A stretch of DNA of 64,000 bases, from NCBI GenBank assembly GCA_035440445.1, contig DAORMJ010000004.1, positions 62,001 to 126,000 of the forward strand, given 5' to 3'. Shown piece after piece: positions 26,594 to 34,569 of this stretch. The notes below the pieces were generated by a model. That model had not been told where the DNA came from. It did no database searches and worked only from the letters and a program-made list of their open reading frames with translations. Both the position numbers and the translations under genes were made by a program. The DNA is from Ga0077548 sp035440445. Its GTDB lineage: Bacteria > Pseudomonadota > Alphaproteobacteria > Rhizobiales > Xanthobacteraceae. Every line of letters begins with the position of its first letter. The first letter of the stretch is position 1.

Positions 26594-27556
26594 CTAACGC
26601 GGCAATGCCTCGATCGCCGCTATTACTTCCGCCGCCGAAGGCATCTCGCCCGCGGTGCCGAGCGTCGTCATCGGGCCGCTGCTGACCGGGCCGGAAAGGC
26701 CGGGCTTGGTGGCAATGAAGATCGCGACCAGCGGCACTTCGAGCGCTGCGGCAAGATGCAGGAGCCCCGTATCGACGCCTGCGACCAGCGTCGCGCCCGC
26801 GATGAGCCCGGCGACCTGACCGAGCGGCTGCTTCTCCGGTACGCGTGCATTCTTCAACGCACTCTTGATGCGTTCGCTGCGGGCGCGTTCGCGCTCGTTA
26901 CCCCACGGCAGAAGCGGCGTGATACCTTTGGCTTCCAGCGCGCGGCCCACTTCGATCCAGCGATCTTCCGGCCACTCTTTTCTTTCCTGCGCGGTGGCGT
27001 GGAAAAGAAGCGCGTAAGGAGCGTCGGACACCGGCGCGATGCGTTTGCGGTCGATGCCGTAGTCGGTGCGGCCTTCGGCTTTATAGCCGAGCGCTGCTGC
27101 CGTCAGTGCGCGGTTGCGGTCGACCGCGTGCAATTCGCGGCTGACGGTGTGCTTCACATTATAAAAACGCGACGCGAGCGGCTCGCGGATCGACTTAGCG
27201 TCATAGCCGTGGCGTTCGCCGCGCGCCCATTTCGACAAGAGCACGGTTTTGACGAGGCCCTGCGTGTCGATGATCTTGTCGAACTGCTGTTCGCGGAGCT
27301 TCGCGCGCAACGCGCCGACTTCGCCGCGCGCTTTCGAGAAGGTGGCGAGTTTCAGGATTTCCTTGCGCCAGCGGCGCACGGCGACCGGAATGACTTCATC
27401 GACGCCGGGATGCAGCTTTGCGAGCGGAACGTAAGCTTCCTCGACCATCCAGGAAATCTTCGCGTCCGGGAAATGCTTCCGCGCGTCGGTGACGGCCGGC
27501 ATGTGATGGATCACATCGCCGAGCGAGGAGGTCTTGATGAAAAGGATTTCGGTCAT
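26594..27556 (-). CDS. waaC: LPS heptosyltransferase I, WaaC-like
   Basis: The 320-residue GT9 protein opens with ILFIKTSSLGDVIHHMPAV, the hallmark of WaaC, and has LLFHATAQERKEWPEDRW in the donor site and GVDTGLLHLAAALEVPLVAIF in the C-terminal domain. It transfers the first heptose from ADP-heptose to Kdo of the inner core. Its ATG directly follows the TGA of the LpcC-like glycosyltransferase gene, so the two are translationally coupled. Assignment to WaaC rather than WaaF rests on the N-terminal motif and the absence of the WaaF cysteine cluster. Confidence 0.87.
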   Translation of the reverse strand: MTEILFIKTSSLGDVIHHMPAVTDARKHFPDAKISWMVEEAYVPLAKLHPGVDEVIPVAVRRWRKEILKLATFSKARGEVGALRAKLREQQFDKIIDTQGLVKTVLLSKWARGERHGYDAKSIREPLASRFYNVKHTVSRELHAVDRNRALTAAALGYKAEGRTDYGIDRKRIAPVSDAPYALLFHATAQERKEWPEDRWIEVGRALEAKGITPLLPWGNERERARSERIKSALKNARVPEKQPLGQVAGLIAGATLVAGVDTGLLHLAAALEVPLVAIFIATKPGLSGPVSSGPMTTLGTAGEMPSAAEVIAAIEALPR

Positions 27557-28633
27557 TCAAATCTTCTTCGTGTTCCAGACGCGCTCATAGACTTTATAGA
27601 TGCCTTCGGCCTCGCGCTGGATCGCGAACTTCTCCAGCACGCGCGCTCGGCCTGCCTTGCCGAAGGCGGCTGCGCGCTGCGGGTCTTTCATCAGGTTCTC
27701 GATGCGGGCGGTCAGCGTGTCGGTGTCTTCGATCTCGACCAGATGGCCGGTGACGTCTTCCTCGATCAGGTGGCGCGCGGCGCCTGCTTTGGTCGCTACG
27801 ACGGCGAGTTCGCTCGCCATGGCTTCCAGCGTCGTCAGGCCGAAGCCTTCGTTGCGCTGCGGACCCACGAAGACGGTGAGCTTCCTGAACCAGCCGGGTA
27901 CATCATGCTCAGGCAGTTCTCCGAGGAACACCACGCGATTGGCGAGGCCGGCATCTTCCACTTTTTTCTTGAGTGCGGCTTCCCACTCTTTTTCCTGCGG
28001 CGTCGCGAGACCGATCACGACCGCGGTGAAGTCGGGATAGCGCGGCAACAGACGGCACATGGACTCGATGAAGAGATCGGTGCCTTTCTGCGCGCGGATG
28101 CGGCCGAATACGCCGATACCGTATTTGCCCGGCAGGCCGGTCGCGGCCCATTCGGCGTCGCGGTCTTCCGAAGGGCGATAGCGCTCGGCATCGACGCCGT
28201 GGAACACGACGGTCGAAGGAAAGGTGAGGTAAGCGGCGGCGTCGGGCGAGGGGCAGATGATCGCGTCCATCTTGCTCATCAGCCAGCGCGAAAATTTCTT
28301 GTGCTTGCGCTGCGCGGCCGAGGTGAAGACCATGCCGAGCTTCATGCCGAGAAGTTTTTTCAGCAGAAGACCGACGATCATCTCGTCGTTGCGGCGCGCG
28401 TGCCAAATGCGAAAAGGCTTGGTCGGCGGAACCGAGCGCCCGAGGCTCCGCACCTGCTTCACCGAAATCGTCGGCACGCCGGGCGCAGTCCAGCGCATGC
28501 CGACGAGCGCGGTCTTCGCGAGTTTCGCCATCTGCGGCGCGACCGCGAGAATCGTGGTCGTGACCCCCGAATAGCGCTTGTGCAGGCAGGGGTGCAGGAC
28601 TTCGAGGGCCTTCAGATCGTCGGTGGAAAGCAT
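27557..28633 (-). CDS. GT4 family glycosyltransferase, LPS core (LpcC-like)
   Basis: From the ATG at 28633 the product has 358 residues; the frame is open further upstream, but that part overlaps the divergent transaldolase gene antisense and is not coding. The C-terminal GT4 nucleotide-sugar domain is clear: FGRIRAQKGTDLFIESM, then NEGFGLTTLEAMASELAVVATKAGAARHLIE. The N-terminal segment HPCLHKRYSGVTTTILAV resembles Rhizobium LpcC, a core mannosyltransferase, and manC nearby could supply GDP-mannose. The sugar specificity is inferred. It is followed without a gap by waaC. Confidence 0.83.
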   Translation of the reverse strand: MLSTDDLKALEVLHPCLHKRYSGVTTTILAVAPQMAKLAKTALVGMRWTAPGVPTISVKQVRSLGRSVPPTKPFRIWHARRNDEMIVGLLLKKLLGMKLGMVFTSAAQRKHKKFSRWLMSKMDAIICPSPDAAAYLTFPSTVVFHGVDAERYRPSEDRDAEWAATGLPGKYGIGVFGRIRAQKGTDLFIESMCRLLPRYPDFTAVVIGLATPQEKEWEAALKKKVEDAGLANRVVFLGELPEHDVPGWFRKLTVFVGPQRNEGFGLTTLEAMASELAVVATKAGAARHLIEEDVTGHLVEIEDTDTLTARIENLMKDPQRAAAFGKAGRARVLEKFAIQREAEGIYKVYERVWNTKKI

Positions 28634-28714
28634 GCCGGGATTTGCTATGACTGCCTGGGAATGACGGGACGGATTGCCCTGATTTCCGACGAAGCGCAAG
28701 GATTGGTATCGACA

Positions 28715-29461
28715 ATGGCTCGGACGCTGGAATCGCTGAAAATCAAGCTGTTCACCGACGGCGCGGAAAAAGCGCAGATCGTGGAAATGGCGAAGCAAAG
28801 CTACATCGCCGGTTTCACGACCAATCCGTCGCTTTTGAAGAAGGCAGGGGTCAGCGATTACGAGGCTTACGCGCGCGAACTGGTCGCGGCCGTGCCCGAT
28901 CGCCATATCTCGTTCGAGGTGCTTTCCGACGACATTCCGGAAATGATCGCGCAGGCCCGCCTCATCACGACCTGGGGCAAGAATGTTTACGTGAAGCTGC
29001 CGGTCATCAACACGCGCGGCGAAACGCTTTATGACGCCATCCGGACACTTTCGAAGGATGGCGTGAAGATCAACGTGACCGTCCTCTGCACCGAAGAGCA
29101 GGTGGAGCGCGCGACCGAAGCGCTCGCAGGCAATGCGCCCGGCTGCACGTCGGTATTCGCGGGCCGGCTCGCCGATCTCGGCATCGACTATAAGCCTGCC
29201 GTTTCGCTCGCAGTGAAGCGCGCGAACGAGGCGAAGAACGTCGAAGTGATCTGGGCCTCGACCCGCGAGGTGTGGAACGTCATCGAGGCGGACGAGATGG
29301 GCGCGCATATCATTACCGCGCCCGCCGACATTTTGAAGAAGCTCAAGGCGCTCGGCACCAAGACCGCGGCAGATCTTTCGCTCGACGGGGTCAAAGCGTT
29401 CCGCGACGATACGCTTTCCGCCGGTCTCGACCTGCCGGGCGCAAAGGTCGCAGCCGAATAG
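28715..29461 (+). CDS. tal: Transaldolase family protein
   Basis: The product is 248 residues from the ATG at 28715. It starts LESLKIKLFTDGA, has FTTNPSLLKKAG and the Schiff-base lysine in NVYVKLPVIN, and ends with a (beta/alpha)8 barrel pattern including IDYKPAVSLAVKRANE. The size is between short fructose-6-phosphate aldolase-like members (about 215) and classic TalB (about 317), as in several alphaproteobacteria. It probably moves a dihydroxyacetone unit in the pentose phosphate network, which could feed sedoheptulose-7-phosphate, the ADP-heptose precursor used by the heptosyltransferases next door. An in-frame ATG at 28661 would add 18 residues. Confidence 0.85.
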   Translation: MARTLESLKIKLFTDGAEKAQIVEMAKQSYIAGFTTNPSLLKKAGVSDYEAYARELVAAVPDRHISFEVLSDDIPEMIAQARLITTWGKNVYVKLPVINTRGETLYDAIRTLSKDGVKINVTVLCTEEQVERATEALAGNAPGCTSVFAGRLADLGIDYKPAVSLAVKRANEAKNVEVIWASTREVWNVIEADEMGAHIITAPADILKKLKALGTKTAADLSLDGVKAFRDDTLSAGLDLPGAKVAAE

Positions 29462-29565
29462 CGCGCCTGTAACCCGCGGACACGAATTGTGAGCCCTCAG
29501 GGGTTCCGGGTGCCGGTGCTGCGGGGTATCCAGCCTCACCCGTTCAGGGGATCGAGGGGTGCTTC

Positions 29566-30558
29566 GTGCCTAGCAGCAAGATTACCGGCGAAGAGCGCAT
29601 GCTTCGCCTCGGCGTCGTCGGTGGCGGCGTCATGGGCCGCAACCACGCGCGCGTCCTTTCCGAACTTCCGAACGTCGAACTGATCGGCGTTGCCGATCCG
29701 GATGCAGGCCGGGCGTCGCAGGCCGCCGGACAGGCGGAGGGAGCAGAGGCTTTCTCCGATCACCGCGAACTGGTCGCGCGCAAGGTCGATGCGGTGGTCA
29801 TCGCCGCGCCCACGCATCTGCATCACGAAATCGCGCTCGACCTGATCGAGTCGGGCGTTCATCTCCTGGTCGAGAAGCCGATCGCAACCACGGTCGAGCA
29901 GGGCCGGGAAATCGTCACCGCGGCTGCGCGCAACGGCGTGACGCTCGTTGTCGGCCATGTCGAGCGCTTCAATCCGGCGGTGCAGGCGGTGAAGCAGGCG
30001 CTTGCGGGCGAAGAAATTCTTTCCATCGGCATCACGCGCGTCGGGCCGTTTCCGCCGCGCATGTCCGACGTCGGCGTGGTGATCGACCTTGCCGTGCATG
30101 ACATCGATCTGATCCGCTGGTTCACCGGCTCCGAAATCGCGGAAGTGCAGCCGCAGATTTCTTCGGTCATCGCCGAGCGCGAGGATATTGCGCTGCTGCA
30201 ATTCCGGACCGCGAACGGCGTGCTCGCGCATATCAACACCAACTGGCTGACGCCCTTCAAGGCGCGCACGGTGCAGGTCGCCACACGCGACAAATACGTG
30301 ATGGCCGATCTGCTGACGCGCACCGTCACCGAGTGCTTCGGCTTCCAGAAGGACGGCTCTTACGGGATGCGTCATTTGTCGGTCGGTCACACCGAACCGC
30401 TGCGCGCGGAACTGACCGCGTTCTGCGATGCGGTGCGCGGCGTGAAGCAGCCGGCCGTGACCGGCGAAGAAGGTGTCGCGTCTCTTGAAATCGCAATCCG
30501 TTGTCTTGCCGATCCGCATCCGGCGTTCCGCCGCGGACCGCGTAAGGTCGCCGGCTGA
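29566..30558 (+). CDS. gnnA: Gfo/Idh/MocA oxidoreductase, candidate UDP-GlcNAc 3-dehydrogenase
   Basis: The 330-residue product (GTG start; an ATG at 29599 would give 319 residues) has the N-terminal NAD(P) motif GVVGGGVMGRNHARVL and the family motif EKPIA around residue 107. Immediately downstream is a DegT-type sugar aminotransferase. This oxidoreductase-aminotransferase pair matches GnnA/GnnB of Acidithiobacillus and Leptospira, which convert UDP-GlcNAc to the 3-amino sugar needed for 2,3-diamino-glucose lipid A, a backbone known in Bradyrhizobium and Rhodopseudomonas. Family membership is seen; the GnnA assignment is inference from context. Confidence 0.75.
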   Translation: MPSSKITGEERMLRLGVVGGGVMGRNHARVLSELPNVELIGVADPDAGRASQAAGQAEGAEAFSDHRELVARKVDAVVIAAPTHLHHEIALDLIESGVHLLVEKPIATTVEQGREIVTAAARNGVTLVVGHVERFNPAVQAVKQALAGEEILSIGITRVGPFPPRMSDVGVVIDLAVHDIDLIRWFTGSEIAEVQPQISSVIAEREDIALLQFRTANGVLAHINTNWLTPFKARTVQVATRDKYVMADLLTRTVTECFGFQKDGSYGMRHLSVGHTEPLRAELTAFCDAVRGVKQPAVTGEEGVASLEIAIRCLADPHPAFRRGPRKVAG

Positions 30559-30575
30559 TTATCGAAAGCAATTTG

Positions 30576-30603
30576 CAAGTGAACCAGCACAAGTGAACCA
30601 GCA
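30576..30603. repeat. 14-bp exact tandem duplication before the aminotransferase start
   Basis: CAAGTGAACCAGCA occurs twice head to tail (30576-30589, 30590-30603), ending 1 nt before the ATG at 30605. Each copy contains a GTG; the GTG of the second copy (30593) is in frame with the gene. The duplication may have altered spacing between the upstream gene and the ribosome binding region. Confidence 0.7.
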
Positions 30604-30604
30604 T

Positions 30605-31738
30605 ATGCGCGCCAACGCGGCTCCGATTCCGTTCATCGATATTGCCGCGCAGCGCCGGCGCCTCGGCAACGCGATCGATGAAGCAGTCGCCAAAGTGCTT
30701 ACGCATTGCCAGTTCATCATGGGCCCGGAAGTGCGGCAGCTCGAAGCCGATCTCTCGGCCTTCTGCGGCGCGCGTCATACGATTTCCTGCTCGAACGGCA
30801 CCGACGCGCTGATCATGGCGCTGATGGCGACCGGCGTGGGGCCGGGGGACGCGGTGTTCTGTCCGTCTTTCACCTTCACTGCGACCGCCGAAGCGGTGGT
30901 CGTGGTCGGTGCGTCGCCGGTTTTCGTCGATGTTGAGGAGAAGACCTTCAACATCGACCTCGGCAGCCTCGAGCGCGCAATCACCGAAACCAAGCGCGGC
31001 GATCTCAAGCCCAAAGCAATCATCCCGGTCGATCTGTTCGGTCAGCCTGCCGACCTCGACGGCATCGCGGCGATCGCGAAGCGCGAAGGCCTCTTCGTCA
31101 TTTCCGATGCTGCGCAGTCTTTCGGCGCGACCTATAAAGGCAAGCGCGTCGGCACGCAGGCGCTCGTCACGACTACGAGCTTCTTTCCGGCCAAGTCCTT
31201 GGGCTGCTACGGCGACGGCGGCGCGGTCTTCACCGACGACGACAAGATCGCCGAGGTGCTGCGTTCGGTCCGCGTGCACGGGCAGGGTGCCGACAAATAC
31301 GACAATATCCGCATCGGCATGACCGGCCGCCTCGACACCATTCAGGCGGCGGTATTGATCGAAAAACTCAAGATTTTCCAGGACGAGATCGAGGCCCGCA
31401 ATCGCGTGGCGGCCCGTTATGCCGAAGGATTGAAGGACGTCGCCATCGTCCCCGAGGTCGCGTCAGGCTATGGTTCGGTATGGGCGCAATACACGATCCG
31501 AGTCGAAAAGCGGGACGCGCTCGCCGCCGTCCTCTCGACGCGCGGCGTGCCGACCGCGATCTATTATCCGAAGCCCCTGCACCGGCAGGAGCCCTACAAG
31601 CGCTATCCGGTTTCCGGCAACGGATTGCCGGTCACCGACCGGCTCGCGGCGGAAGTGATCTCGCTGCCGATGCATCCCTATCTCGACGAGCCGACGCAGG
31701 AGCGCGTGATCGCTGCAGTGCGCGAGGCGCTCTCGTAA
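30605..31738 (+). CDS. gnnB: DegT/DnrJ/EryC1/StrS aminotransferase, candidate GnnB
   Basis: The 377-residue PLP enzyme has the family N-terminus IPFIDIAAQRRRLG, the nucleotide-sugar aminotransferase core with HTISCSNGTDALIMAL, the Schiff-base lysine in TSFFPAKSLGCYGDGG, and VRVHGQG followed by the typical IGMTGRLDTIQAAVLIEKL. It transaminates a keto nucleotide sugar; with the preceding oxidoreductase it is a candidate for making UDP-2-acetamido-3-amino sugar for lipid A. Other possibilities are 2,3-diacetamido-mannuronate O-antigen pathways (WbpE type). A short tandem duplication lies just before the ATG. The next gene, murJ, starts 19 nt after the stop. Confidence 0.82.
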   Translation: MRANAAPIPFIDIAAQRRRLGNAIDEAVAKVLTHCQFIMGPEVRQLEADLSAFCGARHTISCSNGTDALIMALMATGVGPGDAVFCPSFTFTATAEAVVVVGASPVFVDVEEKTFNIDLGSLERAITETKRGDLKPKAIIPVDLFGQPADLDGIAAIAKREGLFVISDAAQSFGATYKGKRVGTQALVTTTSFFPAKSLGCYGDGGAVFTDDDKIAEVLRSVRVHGQGADKYDNIRIGMTGRLDTIQAAVLIEKLKIFQDEIEARNRVAARYAEGLKDVAIVPEVASGYGSVWAQYTIRVEKRDALAAVLSTRGVPTAIYYPKPLHRQEPYKRYPVSGNGLPVTDRLAAEVISLPMHPYLDEPTQERVIAAVREALS

Positions 31739-31757
31739 CCGACCACAGGCGCGCGGC

Positions 31758-33284
31758 ATGATCCGGCGCTTCTTCACGGTCGGCGGCTTTACGCTGCTCT
31801 CGCGCGTTACCGGATTTTTTCGCGATGTGGTGATGGCGGCCGTGCTCGGCGCGGGGCCGATCGCCGACGCCTTCTTCGTCGCCTTCCGGCTGCCGAATCA
31901 TTTCCGTGCAATCTTTGCCGAAGGCGCGTTCGCGGCGGCGTTTGTCCCGGCCTATGCCCGTACGCTTGAAGCCGATGGCACTGCCGCGGCGCGGAGTTTT
32001 GCCGACCGGCTCGCGCTTGCGATGATCGTGCTGCAGGCCGTGCTTATGGTTGTAGCCTTGATCTACACGCCGGAAGTCGTGCGTCTGCTTGCGCCGGGGC
32101 TAGATGCTTCGCGCTTCGATCTCGCGGTGGCGCTGACCCGCATCACGTTTCCTTATCTCGCGCTGATCTCGATCGAGAGCCTGATTGCGGGCACGCTGAA
32201 TGCGAACAATCGCTTCGCGAGTGCTGCCGGTGCGCCGATCCTGCTCAACCTCGCGATGATCGGCACGCTGACCTATGCCGCGCTCTTTCCGACCGCTGGA
32301 CATGCCGCGGCCTGGGGCGTGTTGATCGCAGGCATTCTGCAACTCGCACTGGTCGCAGGCGATGCCGAAAAACACGGCTTCGGTCTGCGGTTGAAGTTTC
32401 CGAAGTTCGACGAGCCCACGAAAAAATTCCTCAGGGCGCTGGGCCCCGCGATCATCGGCGCGGGCGGCGTGCAACTTGCGCTTTTCGCCGACACCATCAT
32501 CGCGACGTTTCTGCCTACCGGTGCGCTGTCGGCGCTTTATTACGCCGACCGCATCCACCAGCTTCCGATCGGCGTGGTCGGTATTGCCGTGGGCACCGTG
32601 CTGTTGCCGGAGATGGCGCGGCGGTTAGCTGCGGGTGACGAGAAGGGGGCCGCGGCCTCTCAGGGCAAGGCGATCGAGTTTGCGCTTCTGCTTGCGGTCC
32701 CTTGTGCCGTGGCATCCCTCGTTATCCCTGAACTCATCATGCGCGCCCTGTTTGCGCGCGGTGCATTCTCCGCCGCCGATGCCGCGGCAGCGGGCAAGAC
32801 GCTCGCTGCCTATGCAACGGGCCTCGTGCCGTTCGTTTTGATGCGCAGCTTCGTTGCGCCGTTTCATGCGCGCGGGGACACCGCGACGCCGGTGATCGCC
32901 GCACTCGCAGGCGTCGCGCTCAACATCGCGCTGAAAGTTGCGCTGATGGGGCCGCTTGCGCAGGTCGGGCTTGCGCTCGGGACGGCGGCGGGGGCCTGGC
33001 TGAACCTGTTGCTGCTGATCTGGTTTGCGCGGCGGCGCGGATTCGCAAAGCCCGGCGAAAACACTTTTGGAAATTCCTTGCGACTCATCGCCGCCGGATT
33101 TTTTCTCGGCCTCACCTTGTTCGCCGCGATGTACTTTCTACCGTCATATTTCGCGGGTCTCGCCACGCTGCGGGACGAGGCGCTGCTGGTGACGCTCGCG
33201 GTGCTTGGGGGCGTAGCCTATTTCGCGCTCATCTTCGCGCTTCTCGGCAAAGGCTGGCTGCGAGGCCTTCTGCGAGCCACCTGA
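31758..33284 (+). CDS. murJ: Lipid II flippase MurJ
   Basis: The 508-residue polytopic inner-membrane protein belongs to the MOP exporter superfamily. It shows the MurJ pattern: LLSRVTGFFRDVVMAAVLGAG and FRLPNHFRAIFAEGAFAAAFVP near the N-terminus, with Arg/Glu residues lining the cavity, and about 14 hydrophobic helices. Length matches the family. It flips lipid II for peptidoglycan synthesis. It follows gnnB by 19 nt and may be in one transcript with gnnA-gnnB, linking lipid A and peptidoglycan precursors. Confidence 0.93.
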   Translation: MIRRFFTVGGFTLLSRVTGFFRDVVMAAVLGAGPIADAFFVAFRLPNHFRAIFAEGAFAAAFVPAYARTLEADGTAAARSFADRLALAMIVLQAVLMVVALIYTPEVVRLLAPGLDASRFDLAVALTRITFPYLALISIESLIAGTLNANNRFASAAGAPILLNLAMIGTLTYAALFPTAGHAAAWGVLIAGILQLALVAGDAEKHGFGLRLKFPKFDEPTKKFLRALGPAIIGAGGVQLALFADTIIATFLPTGALSALYYADRIHQLPIGVVGIAVGTVLLPEMARRLAAGDEKGAAASQGKAIEFALLLAVPCAVASLVIPELIMRALFARGAFSAADAAAAGKTLAAYATGLVPFVLMRSFVAPFHARGDTATPVIAALAGVALNIALKVALMGPLAQVGLALGTAAGAWLNLLLLIWFARRRGFAKPGENTFGNSLRLIAAGFFLGLTLFAAMYFLPSYFAGLATLRDEALLVTLAVLGGVAYFALIFALLGKGWLRGLLRAT

Positions 33285-33321
33285 TTCCGCGCCCACAAAG
33301 GGCTGCGCCATGCGTCTTGCT

Positions 33322-33374
33322 CATACAGTGTGTTGCGTGGGCCACATGTGACTAACCGGTCTATGCAGTGTATG
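33322..33374. promoter_or_regulatory. Imperfect inverted repeat upstream of the RND operon
   Basis: CATACAGTG (33322-33330) and CAGTGTATG (33366-33374) are reverse complements with one mismatch, 35 bases apart, with the 8-bp palindrome CACATGTG (33343-33350) between them. They lie 35-87 nt before the adaptor gene. RND pumps are often controlled by TetR-type repressors binding such sites, but no regulator gene adjoins, so the role is speculative. Confidence 0.25.
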
Positions 33375-33408
33375 AAACCTGCCGACCATAATACGCCAGA
33401 GATATTCC

Positions 33409-34557
33409 ATGTACCGCCCGACAGCGGCCTTCGGTGCCGCTCTTTCTATGGCCCTCCTGCTTGCCGCGTGCGGACAAAGCGCGCCGCCTGCGCCGCCGCC
33501 GCCGCAGGTGACGGTCGCCAATCCAGTGCCGCAAAAGCTCATCGACCGCGACGAATATGTCGGCCGCTTCGTGGCCATCGATGCTGTCGAGATCCGTGCG
33601 CGCGTTTCGGGCTATCTCGACAAGATCCACTTCACCGACGGCCAACTGGTGAAGGCGGGCGATCTCCTGTTTACCATCGACCAGCGTCCGTTTCAGGCGG
33701 CGCTCGAGCAGGCGCGCGCCGATCTTGCGCGCGCAAAATCGCAAGCCGACCTGACCGCCGCCGATCTCACGCGCGCGGAAACGCTGCTGCAGCAGAAGAC
33801 CATCGCAGAGGCGCTCTACGATCAGCGCGTGCAGGCGAAACGCGCGGCGGATGCCGCCTTGCAGGCAGCGGAAGCGGCCGTGAAAACGGCCGCGCTCAAT
33901 CTCGAATTCACGGAGCTTCGCGCGCCCGTGACCGGGCGGATCGGCGATCGCCGCGTTTCACCCGGCAACCTCGTGCCGGGCAACACGACACTGCTTGCGA
34001 CCATCGTTTCGACCGATCCGATCCGCTTCGAGTTCAGCTTCGATGAAGCCTCGTATCTGCGCTATCAGCGCATCGCGCGCGCCGCGGGACGCGCGGACGA
34101 GCGCGGCCAGAAACTACCGGTGCAATTGCGCCTGCTCGACGAGAAGACCTTCGATCACAAAGGCAGCATCGACTTCGTCGATAACGTGATCGACACGAGT
34201 TCCGGCACGATCCGCGGCCGTGCGGAGTTCGCCAATCCGAACGCGCTGTTCACGCCGGGCATGTTCGGGCGCATCACCGTGCCGGGCTCGCCCGAGTACG
34301 AGGCGCTGCTGGTGCCGGACTCTGCGATCGGCACCGAGCAGATCCGCAAGTTCGTTTACGTGGTCGATGCCGAGAATAACGTGCAGCAGAAGTTCGTCGA
34401 ACTCGGCTCGCTGCAGGGTACGAAGCGCGTGATCCGCAGCGGTCTCGACGTGAAGGATCGCGTCGTCATCAACGGGCTGATGCGCGCGCGTCCCGGCACC
34501 AAGGTCACGCCGGTGAACGAGGGCGAACAGCCCGCGCCGCCGGCGCAGAAGAAGTAG
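33409..34557 (+). CDS. RND efflux periplasmic adaptor lipoprotein
   Basis: The 382-residue product has a lipoprotein signal peptide with lipobox LLAAC (Cys21) followed by a proline-rich linker. The membrane fusion protein order is visible: lipoyl half-motif EIRARVSGYLDKIHFTDGQLVKAGDLLF, an alpha-helical hairpin rich in A/Q/R, the second half motif NLEFTELRAPVTGRIG, and a beta-barrel domain. It bridges the inner-membrane pump to an outer-membrane channel. It is 12 nt upstream of the permease gene. No TolC-like gene is in the window, so the channel is encoded elsewhere. Confidence 0.9.
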   Translation: MYRPTAAFGAALSMALLLAACGQSAPPAPPPPQVTVANPVPQKLIDRDEYVGRFVAIDAVEIRARVSGYLDKIHFTDGQLVKAGDLLFTIDQRPFQAALEQARADLARAKSQADLTAADLTRAETLLQQKTIAEALYDQRVQAKRAADAALQAAEAAVKTAALNLEFTELRAPVTGRIGDRRVSPGNLVPGNTTLLATIVSTDPIRFEFSFDEASYLRYQRIARAAGRADERGQKLPVQLRLLDEKTFDHKGSIDFVDNVIDTSSGTIRGRAEFANPNALFTPGMFGRITVPGSPEYEALLVPDSAIGTEQIRKFVYVVDAENNVQQKFVELGSLQGTKRVIRSGLDVKDRVVINGLMRARPGTKVTPVNEGEQPAPPAQKK

Positions 34558-34569
34558 CGAGGCAGCTTC

